Assembly (NCBI GenBank): GCA_035295845.1
Contig: DATGIF010000032.1
Location: 62,001 to 126,000, forward strand
Direction: 5' to 3'
Length of the DNA: 64,000 nt
Origin: Palsa-892 sp035295845
GTDB lineage: Bacteria; Pseudomonadota; Alphaproteobacteria; Rhizobiales; Xanthobacteraceae
Positions 52,959 through 63,714 of this stretch are shown one piece after another. The notes under the pieces were generated by a model, which worked only from the letters and a program-made list of their open reading frames with translations, did no database searches and had not been told where the DNA came from. A program made the position numbers and the translations under genes. Position 1 is the first letter of the stretch; each line of letters starts with the position of its first letter.

Positions 52959-53564
52959 ATGCAAGCATTACTTGCACTCAGCCGCGTCATTGACGCGATC
53001 AATACGCGTATCGGCAAATGGTTCGCCTGGGCGATTTTTGCGGCGACGCTGGTTTCCGCCGGCAACGCCGTCGTTCGCAAGCTCCTGGATATGAGCTCGA
53101 ATTCCTGGCTCGAGCTGCAGTGGATCCTGTTCTCGGCGGTCTTTCTGCTCTGCTCGCCGTGGACGCTGCTGAACAACGAGCACATCCGAATCGACATCAT
53201 CAACAACATGCTGCCGAAACCGGTGCGCAATTGGATCGACATACTGGGGCATACGTTTTTCCTGCTGCCGTTCACGATCGTCATGATCATCACCGGCTGG
53301 CCGTTCTTCCTCGCCTCCTTCCGCATCGACGAGCAATCCTCGAACGCCGGCGGACTGCCGCAATGGCCGACGAAGTTCCTCGTGCCGGTCGCATTCTTAC
53401 TCCTGTTCCTTCAGGCAATTTCCGAGGTGATCAAGCGCGTCGCCATATTGCGTGGAATGATCGCCGACCCGCATGAGGGCGTGCATCATCCGGCGGAAGC
53501 CGAGGTTGAGGAGCTGATCCACGCCATCGAAAGCGTCGACAAAAGGGTGGGGGGCAAGTCGTGA
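52959..53564 (+). CDS. dctQ: TRAP transporter small permease (DctQ)
   Basis: 201 residues, four hydrophobic segments (WFAWAIFAATLVSAGNAVVRKL, WLELQWILFSAVFLLCSPWTLL, FFLLPFTIVMIITGWPFFLASF, LVPVAFLLLFLQAISEVIKRV) with Trp-Leu-Glu-Leu-Gln-Trp. This is the DctQ pattern, partner of the large subunit at 53,561 (4-nt overlap). The acidic C-terminal tail is cytoplasmic. Confidence 0.9.
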   Translation: MQALLALSRVIDAINTRIGKWFAWAIFAATLVSAGNAVVRKLLDMSSNSWLELQWILFSAVFLLCSPWTLLNNEHIRIDIINNMLPKPVRNWIDILGHTFFLLPFTIVMIITGWPFFLASFRIDEQSSNAGGLPQWPTKFLVPVAFLLLFLQAISEVIKRVAILRGMIADPHEGVHHPAEAEVEELIHAIESVDKRVGGKS

Positions 53565-55210
53565 CCGCCTTCCTCATCCACAACATGGCGCCCCTGATGT
53601 TCGCCTCGCTGATCGTGGTCCTCTTGATCGGCTATCCGGCGGCGTTCTCGCTCGCGGCGATCGGCCTGATTTACGGCCTGCTCGGCATCGAGCTCGGCCT
53701 GTTCCGGCCGGATTTCCTGCAGGCGCTGCCGGAACGCATCTACGGCATCATGAGCAACGACACGTTGTTGGCGATTCCGTTCTTCACCTTCATGGGCCTC
53801 ATCCTCGAACGATCCGGCATGGCCGAGGACCTCCTCGACACCATCGGCCAGTTGTTCGGCACCATTCGCGGCGGCCTCGCCTACGCGGTGATTTTCGTGG
53901 GCGCGCTGCTCGCGGCCACGACGGGCGTCGTCGCCGCCTCGGTGATCTCGATGGGGCTGATTTCGCTGCCGATCATGCTGCGCTACGGCTATGACCGCCG
54001 GGTGGCTTCCGGCGTGATCGCGGCCTCCGGCACGCTCGCGCAAATCATTCCGCCTTCGCTAGTGCTCATCGTGATGGCCGACCAGCTCGGCCGCTCGGTC
54101 GGCGACATGTATGAGGGTGCGTTCGTGCCCGGCATCACGCTCGCCGCCCTCTATGCCGTCTACGTTTTCCTGATGACGATCATGTTCCCGAAATCGGCAC
54201 CCGGCCTGCCGGTGGAGGCGGTCGGCTTTCGCGAGGACGACGGCAGCCGCGGCCTCGGCACGCTTGCCATCCTTGCCGTCGTCAGCGGCGTGTTCGGCTG
54301 GTTCATGATGCGGAATTCCGGCACGCATGGCGCCGATTTCGTGGTGCTCACGATGTTCAACGCCATCGTGTTCGCCTTCGTCGTCGCGGTCGTGAACTGG
54401 GCGTGCGACCGCCTGTTCAAGTTCCGCTTCCTGTCGCGGCTCGCGCAACAGGTCACGTTCGCGATGGTGCCGCCCTTGTTCCTCATCTTCCTCGTGCTCG
54501 GCACGATCTTCATCGGGCTTGCGACGCCGACCGAGGGCGGCGCCATGGGCGCCACCGGCGCGCTGATCCTTGCGATCATGAAGCGCCGGCTGTCTTGGGA
54601 CCTAGTGCGGCAGGCAACGGAATCCACGGCGAAGCTGTCCGCTTTCGTCGTGTTCATCCTGGTCGGCGCGCGAACCTTCTCGCTCACCTTCTACGGCGTC
54701 GACGGGCACCGTTGGGTCGAGGATCTCCTGGTATCGCTTCCCGGCGGCCAGATCGGCTTCCTCGCCTTCGTCAACGTGTTCGTGTTCTTTCTCGCCTTCT
54801 TCCTCGACTTCTTCGAAATCGCCTTCATCATCATTCCGCTGCTCGGTCCGGCGGCGGAACGGCTCGGCATCGACCTCATCTGGTTTGGCGTCATTCTCGG
54901 CGTCAACATGCAGACATCGTTCATGCACCCGCCGTTCGGCTTCGCGCTCTTTTATCTGCGCTCGGTGGCACCGAAGGAAAGCTTTATCGACCGCGTCTCT
55001 GGCAAGCGCACGGACGGGGTCACCACCGGGCAGATTTATTGGGGCGCGATTCCCTTCGTGATCATCCAGTGCATCATGGTCGGCCTCGTGATCGCCTTCC
55101 CGGCCATGGTGATGCACTACAAGCGCGGCCTCAGCACGGTCGACCCCAACAAGGTCGACATCAAGATCGAGCTGCCGACCTTCGATCCCGAACCGCCGAA
55201 GATTCAGTAG
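53561..55210 (+). CDS. dctM: TRAP transporter large permease (DctM)
   Basis: 549 residues, at least 12 hydrophobic segments. The DctM signature is seen at the start (VVLLIGYPAAFSLAAIGLIYGLLGIELG), in FFTFMGLILERSGMAED, and in ASGTLAQIIPPSLVLIVMAD and LATPTEGGAMGATGALIL. It forms the Na+-driven channel with DctQ and takes up substrate from DctP. GTG 53561 overlaps the dctQ stop by 4 nt. Confidence 0.92.
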   Translation: MTAFLIHNMAPLMFASLIVVLLIGYPAAFSLAAIGLIYGLLGIELGLFRPDFLQALPERIYGIMSNDTLLAIPFFTFMGLILERSGMAEDLLDTIGQLFGTIRGGLAYAVIFVGALLAATTGVVAASVISMGLISLPIMLRYGYDRRVASGVIAASGTLAQIIPPSLVLIVMADQLGRSVGDMYEGAFVPGITLAALYAVYVFLMTIMFPKSAPGLPVEAVGFREDDGSRGLGTLAILAVVSGVFGWFMMRNSGTHGADFVVLTMFNAIVFAFVVAVVNWACDRLFKFRFLSRLAQQVTFAMVPPLFLIFLVLGTIFIGLATPTEGGAMGATGALILAIMKRRLSWDLVRQATESTAKLSAFVVFILVGARTFSLTFYGVDGHRWVEDLLVSLPGGQIGFLAFVNVFVFFLAFFLDFFEIAFIIIPLLGPAAERLGIDLIWFGVILGVNMQTSFMHPPFGFALFYLRSVAPKESFIDRVSGKRTDGVTTGQIYWGAIPFVIIQCIMVGLVIAFPAMVMHYKRGLSTVDPNKVDIKIELPTFDPEPPKIQ

Positions 55211-55236
55211 CGAACCAAACGTTACGAATGAAAAAA

Positions 55237-55266
55237 TTTGGGCTCCGGTTTCAGCCGGAGCCCAAA
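55237..55266. terminator. Bidirectional terminator between dctM and YeaQ-like gene
   Basis: A 12-bp perfect stem TTTGGGCTCCGG / CCGGAGCCCAAA with 6-nt loop; A-run on the left, so on the minus strand a U-run follows. It ends the minus-strand gene at 55,302 and probably also the dctQM operon. Confidence 0.8.
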
Positions 55267-55301
55267 TGTCTTTCTGAATCCGCTTATCGCGGCATTCGCG
55301 C

Positions 55302-55595
55302 CTATCTTTTTTTCTTACCGCGCCGCGGGTGGAGATGAAATGTCCGCCACGCCCACAGCACGATCACCGCGGCCACCGCCGCCGCGAGAAACCGCCCGAG
55401 GTTGCTCGAGATGCTCGCGAGCCTCGCCAGATAATATCCGGTGTAGGAGCCCGCGACGCCCACGAGCGCGCTGGTGATGTAGCCGTGCGGCGAGTGCGTA
55501 TATTCCTCGTAGATCCAGCCGATGATGGCGCCGATCAAAATGATCAGAATGAGCGTCACCACCGGGTCGGCAAGAAATTTCTCAAGATCATTCAT
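55302..55595 (-). CDS. GlsB/YeaQ/YmgE-family membrane protein
   Basis: 97 residues with three hydrophobic segments, VVTLILIILIGAIIGWIYEE, ITSALVGVAGSYTGYYLA and FLAAAVAAVIVLWAW, and a short basic tail. The Gly-rich turns match transglycosylase-associated (YeaQ-type) small membrane proteins; role in stress is only known broadly. Unlinked to the TRAP genes in function as far as can be seen. Confidence 0.65.
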   Translation of the reverse strand: MNDLEKFLADPVVTLILIILIGAIIGWIYEEYTHSPHGYITSALVGVAGSYTGYYLARLASISSNLGRFLAAAVAAVIVLWAWRTFHLHPRRGKKKR

Positions 55596-55664
55596 AGCCT
55601 CGTTCCTCCTTTAACCGGCCAAGACGGCCGGCCTTGTTGACCGCCCTGATCGGGCGGCTCCCGA

Positions 55665-56759
<1,095 letters not shown>

Positions 56760-56894
56760 TGAACGTTTCTCCCGGTTATGGCTTTTGATGGCCGGACGCT
56801 AGCGCATACCGAATATCGCGCCAACTAGCTCCACGGCCGTGGAAAATCCGCCGCAACCGGTCGCGCTGCACCTTCGATGCAGCGCAAAATGAAA

Positions 56895-56920
56895 AACCCC
56901 GGAGCCGAAGCTCCGGGGTT
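56895..56920 (-). terminator. Terminator after DctP paralog 2
   Basis: AACCCCGGAGC pairs with GCTCCGGGGTT, 11 bp, CGAA loop; on the minus strand it is followed by TTT. It sits between paralog 2 and paralog 1, so each paralog may be transcribed on its own. Confidence 0.75.
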
Positions 56921-56945
56921 CAGACATTTCAGCGTGCGGTCGCGT

Positions 56946-58034
<1,089 letters not shown>

Positions 58035-58170
58035 AGTGGTTCTCCCCCTGCTGGGTAGTTTCTAAAAGTGATTGGGCGTGGGTGCCCTCGCCGGCTGGCC
58101 GGTCTTTTATGGGCTTATGGGCTTACCTCCAGTATCGGCCGAAAAAGAAAGAAGCGCCAGCCAACAAAAA

Positions 58171-58194
58171 GCCCCGGAGCCGGGGCTCCGGGGC
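58171..58194 (-). terminator. Terminator after DctP paralog 3
   Basis: GCCCCGGAGCC pairs with GGCTCCGGGGC, 11 bp with a 2-nt loop, TTTTTG on the minus strand. It isolates paralog 3 from paralog 2. Confidence 0.75.
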
Positions 58195-58224
58195 GTCAAA
58201 GGCTTTAAAACCTATGACTTTGGT

Positions 58225-59313
58225 TCAAGTCCGCGTGCGGGCGCGGATCTGGTAGGTGTCGAAGGAATATTCAGCGACCTGCCACCACAGATACTGATCG
58301 CCGCGGAAGGCGGTTATCGAATCCCAGATTTTCTTGAAGTCCGGGTTCTTGGCGGAAGTTTCCGCATAAACCTCGTTCGCGGCCTTGTAGCAGGCGTCCA
58401 TGACCTCCGGCGAGAAGGGATGCAGCTTCGCCCCGTTCGCCACCAGCCGCTTCAGCGCCGCCGGGTTCACCGCGTCGTACTTCGACTGCATCCAGGTGCT
58501 GGCCATGTCAGAAGCGGTGCGCACGATCGACTTGTAGGTCGGCGTGAGCGAGTTCCACTTTTCGATGTTGATGAAGTTGTGGAGCATGGCGCCGCCTTCC
58601 CACCAGCCCGGATAGTAGTAGTGCTGGGCGACCTTGTAGAAGCCGAGCTTCTCGTCGTCATACGGTCCGACCCACTCGCAGGCATCGAGCGTGCCTTTTT
58701 CGAGCGCGGGATAGATGTCGCCGCCGGCGATCTGCTGCGGCACGACGCCGAGCTTCGCCATGGTCAGGCCGGCATAGCCGCCGATCCGCATCTTCACGCC
58801 GTTGAGGTCGGCGGGCGTCTTGATCTCCTTGCGGAACCAGCCGCCCATCTGACAGCCGGTATTGCCGCAAGGAAGCGCGTAGATGTTGTACTTCTTGTAG
58901 AAGTCGTTCATCAGGTCGATGCCGCCGCCGAAATATTGCCAGGCGTTCTGCATGCGGCTGTTGAGCCCGAACGGCGAGGCGGTGGAAAGCGCGAAGGTGT
59001 GGTCCTTGCCGAAATAGTAATACGAGGCGGTGTGGCACATCTCGACCGTGCCGTTGGTCACCGCATCCGCGGCCTGCAAGCCGGGAACGATTTCGCCGCC
59101 GGCGAAGACCTGGATCTGGAATTTGTTGTCGGTCGCTTCCGCCACCGCCTTGGCGAAAACCTCGGCGGCGCCGAAGATCGTGTCGAGCGATTTCGGAAAG
59201 CTCGACGTGAGACGCCACTTGAGCTCCGGCATCGACTGCGCAATGGCCGGCTTTGCGATCGCGGATGCGGCAAGACCGGCGCCCGCGACTTGTAGAAACT
59301 TACGACGCTTCAT
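58225..59313 (-). CDS. dctP: TRAP substrate-binding protein (DctP), paralog 3
   Basis: 362 residues from ATG 59313. Tat signal KRRKFLQVAGAGLAASAIAKPAIA. LKWRLTSSFPKSLDTIFGAAE, VFAGGEIVPGLQAADAV, GGWFRKEIKTPADLNGVKMRIGGYAGLTM and GTLDACEWVGPYDDEKLG. The closest N-terminal match is to paralog 1. It lies furthest from dctQM. Three binding proteins with one membrane pair suggests a shared translocator. Confidence 0.88.
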   Translation of the reverse strand: MKRRKFLQVAGAGLAASAIAKPAIAQSMPELKWRLTSSFPKSLDTIFGAAEVFAKAVAEATDNKFQIQVFAGGEIVPGLQAADAVTNGTVEMCHTASYYYFGKDHTFALSTASPFGLNSRMQNAWQYFGGGIDLMNDFYKKYNIYALPCGNTGCQMGGWFRKEIKTPADLNGVKMRIGGYAGLTMAKLGVVPQQIAGGDIYPALEKGTLDACEWVGPYDDEKLGFYKVAQHYYYPGWWEGGAMLHNFINIEKWNSLTPTYKSIVRTASDMASTWMQSKYDAVNPAALKRLVANGAKLHPFSPEVMDACYKAANEVYAETSAKNPDFKKIWDSITAFRGDQYLWWQVAEYSFDTYQIRARTRT

Positions 59314-59445
59314 GAGAACTCCTCCCCCTCGGTGAAGTGCGAAAAAACGTATGTTTTGCTTTTCGCTTGCGGGAGCGGTTAGCACGAAACGGCTAATTTC
59401 GCCACGCGGTAAAATCCTCGAAAATCGCACCTGGTATTTGGTATT

Positions 59446-60567
59446 TCAGGATTCGATGACGATCCGTGGCGGCGTGCGTCCCCTGCCGCCGCCGAGTTGC
59501 GCGCGCACCTTTCCGGCAATGTCGCGATAGATTTTCGCATGCGGCCCATCGGGTTTCTTGACCACGATCGGAAGCCCGGCATCGGAGGTCTCGCGAATTT
59601 CGATCTCGAGCGGCACTTCACCGAGGAACGGCACGCCAAGGCGCTCGGCTTCAAGCTTGGCGCCGCCATGGCCGAACACATCCGAACGCTCGCCGCAATG
59701 CGGGCAGAGGAAATAGCTCATGTTCTCGACGAGGCCCAGGACCGGCACGTCGACGCGGCGGAACATGGCGATGCCGCGCCGCGCGTCGATGAGCGCGAGA
59801 TCCTGCGGGGTCGAGACGATCACGGCGCCGGCGAGCGGCACTTGCTGGGCGAGCGTCAACTGCGCATCGCCGGTGCCCGGCGGCATGTCGACGACCATGA
59901 CATCGAGCTTGCCCCACTCCACCTCGTGCAGCATCTGGGTGATCGCCGACATCACCATCGGTCCGCGCCAGATCATCGGCGTTTCCTCATCGACGAGAAA
60001 ACCGATCGACATCACCTTCAGGCCGTAATTCTCCATCGGCCGCAGCCTTCGGCCGCCGATGGTTTCGGGCTTGCCCTTGACCGCGAGGAGCCGCGGCATG
60101 GAGGGGCCGTAAATGTCGGCATCGAGCACGCCGACCTTGAGGCCAAGATCGCGAAGACCGAGCGCGAGGTTCGCGGCGGTGGTCGATTTGCCGACGCCGC
60201 CCTTGCCCGAGGCGACCGCGATCACGGCGTCGACGCCCGGCACGCCGGCGATGGGTCGCGATGCCGCCGCTGGACGTGGCGGCGCTTTCACCGGCGAACC
60301 GCCTGCCGGCGGCGCGCCGCCCGCGCGCTCGGCCGTGAGCGCGATCAGCACGGACGCGACCCCCGGAAGCGAGCGAACCGCTTCCTCGGCCTGTTTGCGA
60401 ACGGCCTCCCATGCGGGCGCGGCACTCGCCGCGACCGTGAGCGAGAAGAAAACCTTGCCGTCGGAAATGACGATGTCGGAAAGCTTGCCCGCGGCGGCAA
60501 GCTCGCTTCCGTCCGGACCTTTGATCGCCTTCAGGCGTTCGCGAACCTGATCGGCCGTGACTGTCAT
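59446..60567 (-). CDS. Mrp/ApbC family P-loop ATPase
   Basis: 373 residues from ATG 60567. N-terminal DUF59-like domain (~1-90, VRERLKAIKGPDGSELAAAGKLSDIVI, VRSLPGVASVLIAL), then the ATPase with AVASGKGGVGKSTTAANLALGL (deviant Walker A), DADIYGPSMP and VVDMPPGTGDAQLTL, and CPHCGERSDVFGHGG (CxxC for Fe-S). A carrier of iron-sulfur clusters, probably linked in function with the DUF971 protein at 51,252. Confidence 0.92.
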   Translation of the reverse strand: MTVTADQVRERLKAIKGPDGSELAAAGKLSDIVISDGKVFFSLTVAASAAPAWEAVRKQAEEAVRSLPGVASVLIALTAERAGGAPPAGGSPVKAPPRPAAASRPIAGVPGVDAVIAVASGKGGVGKSTTAANLALGLRDLGLKVGVLDADIYGPSMPRLLAVKGKPETIGGRRLRPMENYGLKVMSIGFLVDEETPMIWRGPMVMSAITQMLHEVEWGKLDVMVVDMPPGTGDAQLTLAQQVPLAGAVIVSTPQDLALIDARRGIAMFRRVDVPVLGLVENMSYFLCPHCGERSDVFGHGGAKLEAERLGVPFLGEVPLEIEIRETSDAGLPIVVKKPDGPHAKIYRDIAGKVRAQLGGGRGRTPPRIVIES

Positions 60568-60586
60568 TCCTGGCTCCGATTTTTCC

Positions 60587-61198
60587 TTACGCCGCGGCGC
60601 TCGGCCGCGCCGAAATCTCCGCGTGCCAGCGACGCACATTCTTGCACGCTTCGGGCACTTCGAGCTTCGCCGGTTTCATCAGGTCGATGGCGACGAGGCC
60701 GGTGATGTCGGCGACGGTGAAGCGGTCGACGGCCGCGTATTTACGGCTCGCAAGCTCACGGTCGAGAAGCTGCAGAAACTCGGCGACCTGCGGCTTATTG
60801 ATCTCCGCCCATTCTTGCACCTGCGGAACCTGCAGCTTCGCCATTCCCGGATGCCCGTGGCGAAAGACGCTGGACACCGCGGTATAAAGTCCCAATTCGA
60901 GCCGGCGGTTCCACATTTCGACCTTGGCGATTTCGACCGCATCGCGGCCGAAGAGGTTCGGCTGCGGATGCAGCGCCTCGAAGTAGCGGCAGATCGCCAT
61001 CGTTTCCGTGATCACCGTGCCGTCGTCGAGTTCGAGCACGGGCACGCGCTGCATCGGGTTCAACGCGCGAAAGGACGCGCTCTTCTGTTCGAGTGCCGCG
61101 AGATCCACCGGCACCTTCGGAACATCGACGCCTTTTTCGGCGAGGAAAATGCGCACCCGGCGCGGCGACGGCGCCCGGCCGCCATCGTAGAGTTTCAT
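60587..61198 (-). CDS. Glutathione S-transferase
   Basis: 203 residues from ATG 61198. N-terminal thioredoxin-like domain with KLYDGGRAPSPRRVRIFLAEKG (Ser as candidate active residue), NPMQRVPVLELDDGTVITETMAICRYFE (cis-Pro and Glu-Thr, glutathione site), and a C-terminal helical domain with FTVADITGLVAIDLMKPAKL (the conserved Asp capping box). Lies upstream of the Mrp gene on the same strand. Substrate not predictable. Confidence 0.9.
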   Translation of the reverse strand: MKLYDGGRAPSPRRVRIFLAEKGVDVPKVPVDLAALEQKSASFRALNPMQRVPVLELDDGTVITETMAICRYFEALHPQPNLFGRDAVEIAKVEMWNRRLELGLYTAVSSVFRHGHPGMAKLQVPQVQEWAEINKPQVAEFLQLLDRELASRKYAAVDRFTVADITGLVAIDLMKPAKLEVPEACKNVRRWHAEISARPSAAA

Positions 61199-61303
61199 CT
61201 TTTCCTCCCTCGCCCGCGGCAGTCGATCACGCGCCTTCGGCGCCGACAATATGCGCCGCTGCAACGCGTGCAAATGCCTGTGTTTCAACGCATTCAGTTT
61301 TCG

Positions 61304-61334
61304 TTAACCATATCGGTGAGGCTGCTATTAACCA
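61304..61334 (+). promoter_or_regulatory. Two TTAACCA half-sites upstream of the kinase
   Basis: TTAACCAT at 61,304-61,311 and TTAACCA at 61,328-61,334 lie in the 185-nt spacer before the histidine kinase. They resemble half-sites of the cell-cycle regulator CtrA. The full TTAA-N7-TTAA site is absent. Weak evidence. Confidence 0.25.
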
Positions 61335-61383
61335 CTTTCTTGTGATCGTGGCTGAACGGCGTAGGAGTACGGGTGGATCGGTC

Positions 61384-62931
61384 ATGACTGGGCAAGAAGC
61401 CCGGGGGGATGAGCTTGCGGCCGATGCCGCGCGAGCCGCGCATGAGCGGCGGCTGAGGCTCAGCCGCAGCGTACGCGAGACGCGCGACCGCCTGACATCC
61501 ACCACCGGAACCAAGCCGGCCTATGATCACGAGTTGTTGCGGCTTTACGCCGAGCACCGGCTCGGCGGATCGCTGGCGCTGTTTCTGCTCGTCTCGCTTG
61601 TGGGGCTGGCGTCGAGCCTGTGGACCGGCGGTTATTCGGCGCTGATCTGGACGTTTCTCGCGCTCACGATCCACGCGATGAACCTCGCCGCCTGCCGGCG
61701 GTTTCTCTCCACGCCCGTGAACGCCGACACGCAACGCCGTTACCGCATCCTGTTCACGCTTCTCGATTTTCTCTTCGGCGTATCGTGGGTGCTGAACATC
61801 AACGTGCTCGTCGACGTCGGCGCCCAAGGCGCCGGCGACTTCTCGCTGTTTGCGATGCTGCTCGTGGTCGCGGTGTTTTCGATGCTGGCGGCAAGCATTC
61901 CCGCCGCGGTCTATGCCTCCACCATGCCGGTCGCGGGGATCGTGGTGATCCAGTACCTGATCCGCGGCCAGGCGCAGGACCTCGTGCTCGCCGGACTCAC
62001 CGCCGGAGCCGAGGCCTATTTCGTGATGGTCGCGAACCGGCTGCACGTTTCGGCGGTGGCGGCGCTGGAAGCGCGCGGGCAGCTCGATTCGCTAATCGGC
62101 GAACTCGAACAAGCGAAGGCGAAGTCCGACGAGGCGGCGCGGCGGGCGGAAGCCGCGAACCTCGCCAAGTCCCGATTTCTCGCGCAGATGAGCCATGAAT
62201 TGCGCACGCCCTTGAACGCCATTCTCGGCTTCTCGGAGGTGATGAAAAATTCGCTCCTGGGCGAGCATCTGGTTTCGGCCTATGGCGAATATGCCGGCGA
62301 CATTCATGATTCGGGCCAGCATCTCCTCAATCTCATCAACGAGATTCTCGACCTCTCGCGCATCGAAGCGGGCCGCTACGAGCTGAACGAGGAAGCGATC
62401 AACGTCGTGCACGTCGCCGAGGAATGCCACCACCTCTTGAAGATCCGCGCCACCGACCGCGGCATCACCATCCACGATCTCTACGAGAAGGACCTGCCGA
62501 AAATCTGGGCCGATGAGCGCGCGGTGCGCCAGATCTGCCTCAACCTTCTTTCCAATGCGATCAAGTTCACGCCGCAGGGCGGCGAGATCTGGATCAAGGT
62601 CGGCTGGACCGCTTCCGGCGGCCAATACATCAGCGTGCGCGATACGGGACCCGGCATTCCGGAAGAGGAAATCCCCGTGGTGCTGTCGTCCTTCGGCCAG
62701 GGCTCCAATGCGATCAAGAGCGCCGAGCAAGGCGCGGGCCTCGGGCTCCCGATCGTCAAGGGGCTCATTGATCTTCACGGCGGCAGCTTCACGCTGCGTT
62801 CGAAATTGCGCGAGGGCACGGAAGTGATCGTGACGTTCCCGGCCGAGCGGGTGATGGCGGCCTTGCCGCCGGTCGACGACAAGGTGTCGCTGCAGCCGGG
62901 AATGGCCGGCGCGCACCAGGCGGTGCGCTAG
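61384..62931 (+). CDS. Sensor histidine kinase (PdhS/PleC-like)
   Basis: 515 residues from ATG 61384. Five to six hydrophobic helices (~60-210; LALFLLVSLVGLASSLW, ALIWTFLALTIHAMNL, ILFTLLDFLFGVSW, FSLFAMLLVVAVFSMLAASI), then a coiled coil, HisKA with FLAQMSHELRTPLNAILGFSEVM (phosphorylated His) and HATPase_c with NLLSNAIKFTPQGG, RDTGPGIPEEE and GAGLGLPIVKGL. Resembles PdhS/PleC-type kinases of alphaproteobacteria. Short C-terminal tail, no receiver domain. Confidence 0.85.
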   Translation: MTGQEARGDELAADAARAAHERRLRLSRSVRETRDRLTSTTGTKPAYDHELLRLYAEHRLGGSLALFLLVSLVGLASSLWTGGYSALIWTFLALTIHAMNLAACRRFLSTPVNADTQRRYRILFTLLDFLFGVSWVLNINVLVDVGAQGAGDFSLFAMLLVVAVFSMLAASIPAAVYASTMPVAGIVVIQYLIRGQAQDLVLAGLTAGAEAYFVMVANRLHVSAVAALEARGQLDSLIGELEQAKAKSDEAARRAEAANLAKSRFLAQMSHELRTPLNAILGFSEVMKNSLLGEHLVSAYGEYAGDIHDSGQHLLNLINEILDLSRIEAGRYELNEEAINVVHVAEECHHLLKIRATDRGITIHDLYEKDLPKIWADERAVRQICLNLLSNAIKFTPQGGEIWIKVGWTASGGQYISVRDTGPGIPEEEIPVVLSSFGQGSNAIKSAEQGAGLGLPIVKGLIDLHGGSFTLRSKLREGTEVIVTFPAERVMAALPPVDDKVSLQPGMAGAHQAVR

Positions 62932-62976
62932 CCATGGCGACCGATTTTTCCTTCGCGCGGCGCGGGAGGCGTCGGC

Positions 62977-63714
62977 ATGCGCGCTGACCGGCCGTTGTGG
63001 ATCGTCATTGCCGCGCTCGGCATTGCCGTACTTGCGCTTGCGCTACGCAACGAGCAGGACACGATCGCGGACCTGCACCCGGCCTCCATCGCCGCGTTGA
63101 TCACCGGCGCCGTGCTCGTGGTCATGATCTTCGGCGCGGTCTATGCGCTCTTTTACAAGCGGATCGGCGAGCTGCTGCGGGCGGCCTTCTTCTGGTGCGC
63201 GGTCGCTGGCATTCTGTTCGCCGGCTATAATTTCCGCCTTCAGCTGCAGGCTTTCGGCGAGCAGGCGCTGGCGGGCGTGATCCCCGGCGTTCCAATGATC
63301 GCGCAGGCTTCGTCGGGGCGCTCCGTCGAAATCGTGCGCCCGCGCGAAGGCGACTTCACCATCCGCGCGGACGTGAACGGCACGCGCACTACGATGCTGG
63401 TCGACACGGGGGCTTCGAGCGTCGTGCTTACGGCGGAGGCGGCGAAAGCGGCGGGCCTGCCGATCGAGCTGCTCAAATACGACGTGCCGATCGAGACGGC
63501 GAACGGCCGCGGCAAGGCTGCTTCCGTCGTGCTCGACCGTGTTGCGATCAGCGGTATCATCGAACGCAAGGTGCCAGCGCTCGTTTCGACGCCGGGCGAT
63601 CTGAAGACGAGCCTTCTCGGCATGAGCTTTCTGAAGCGGCTCGAATCCTTCGAGGTGCGCGGCGAAAAGCTGGTGCTGCACGCGAAGGCGGCCGGCGCTA
63701 GAAAAACAGACTGA
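62977..63714 (+). CDS. Membrane-anchored retropepsin-like aspartic protease
   Basis: 245 residues. Three hydrophobic segments at the N-terminus (LWIVIAALGIAVLALAL, ALITGAVLVVMIFGAVYALF, AFFWCAVAGILFAGYNF), then the clan-AA protease of TIGR02281 type with TTMLVDTGASSVVL (catalytic Asp). It ends LLGMSFLKRLESFEVRGEKLVL. A single Asp-Thr-Gly suggests a dimer-active enzyme. Probably acts in the periplasm or at the membrane surface. Converges with the next gene by 17 nt. Confidence 0.8.
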   Translation: MRADRPLWIVIAALGIAVLALALRNEQDTIADLHPASIAALITGAVLVVMIFGAVYALFYKRIGELLRAAFFWCAVAGILFAGYNFRLQLQAFGEQALAGVIPGVPMIAQASSGRSVEIVRPREGDFTIRADVNGTRTTMLVDTGASSVVLTAEAAKAAGLPIELLKYDVPIETANGRGKAASVVLDRVAISGIIERKVPALVSTPGDLKTSLLGMSFLKRLESFEVRGEKLVLHAKAAGARKTD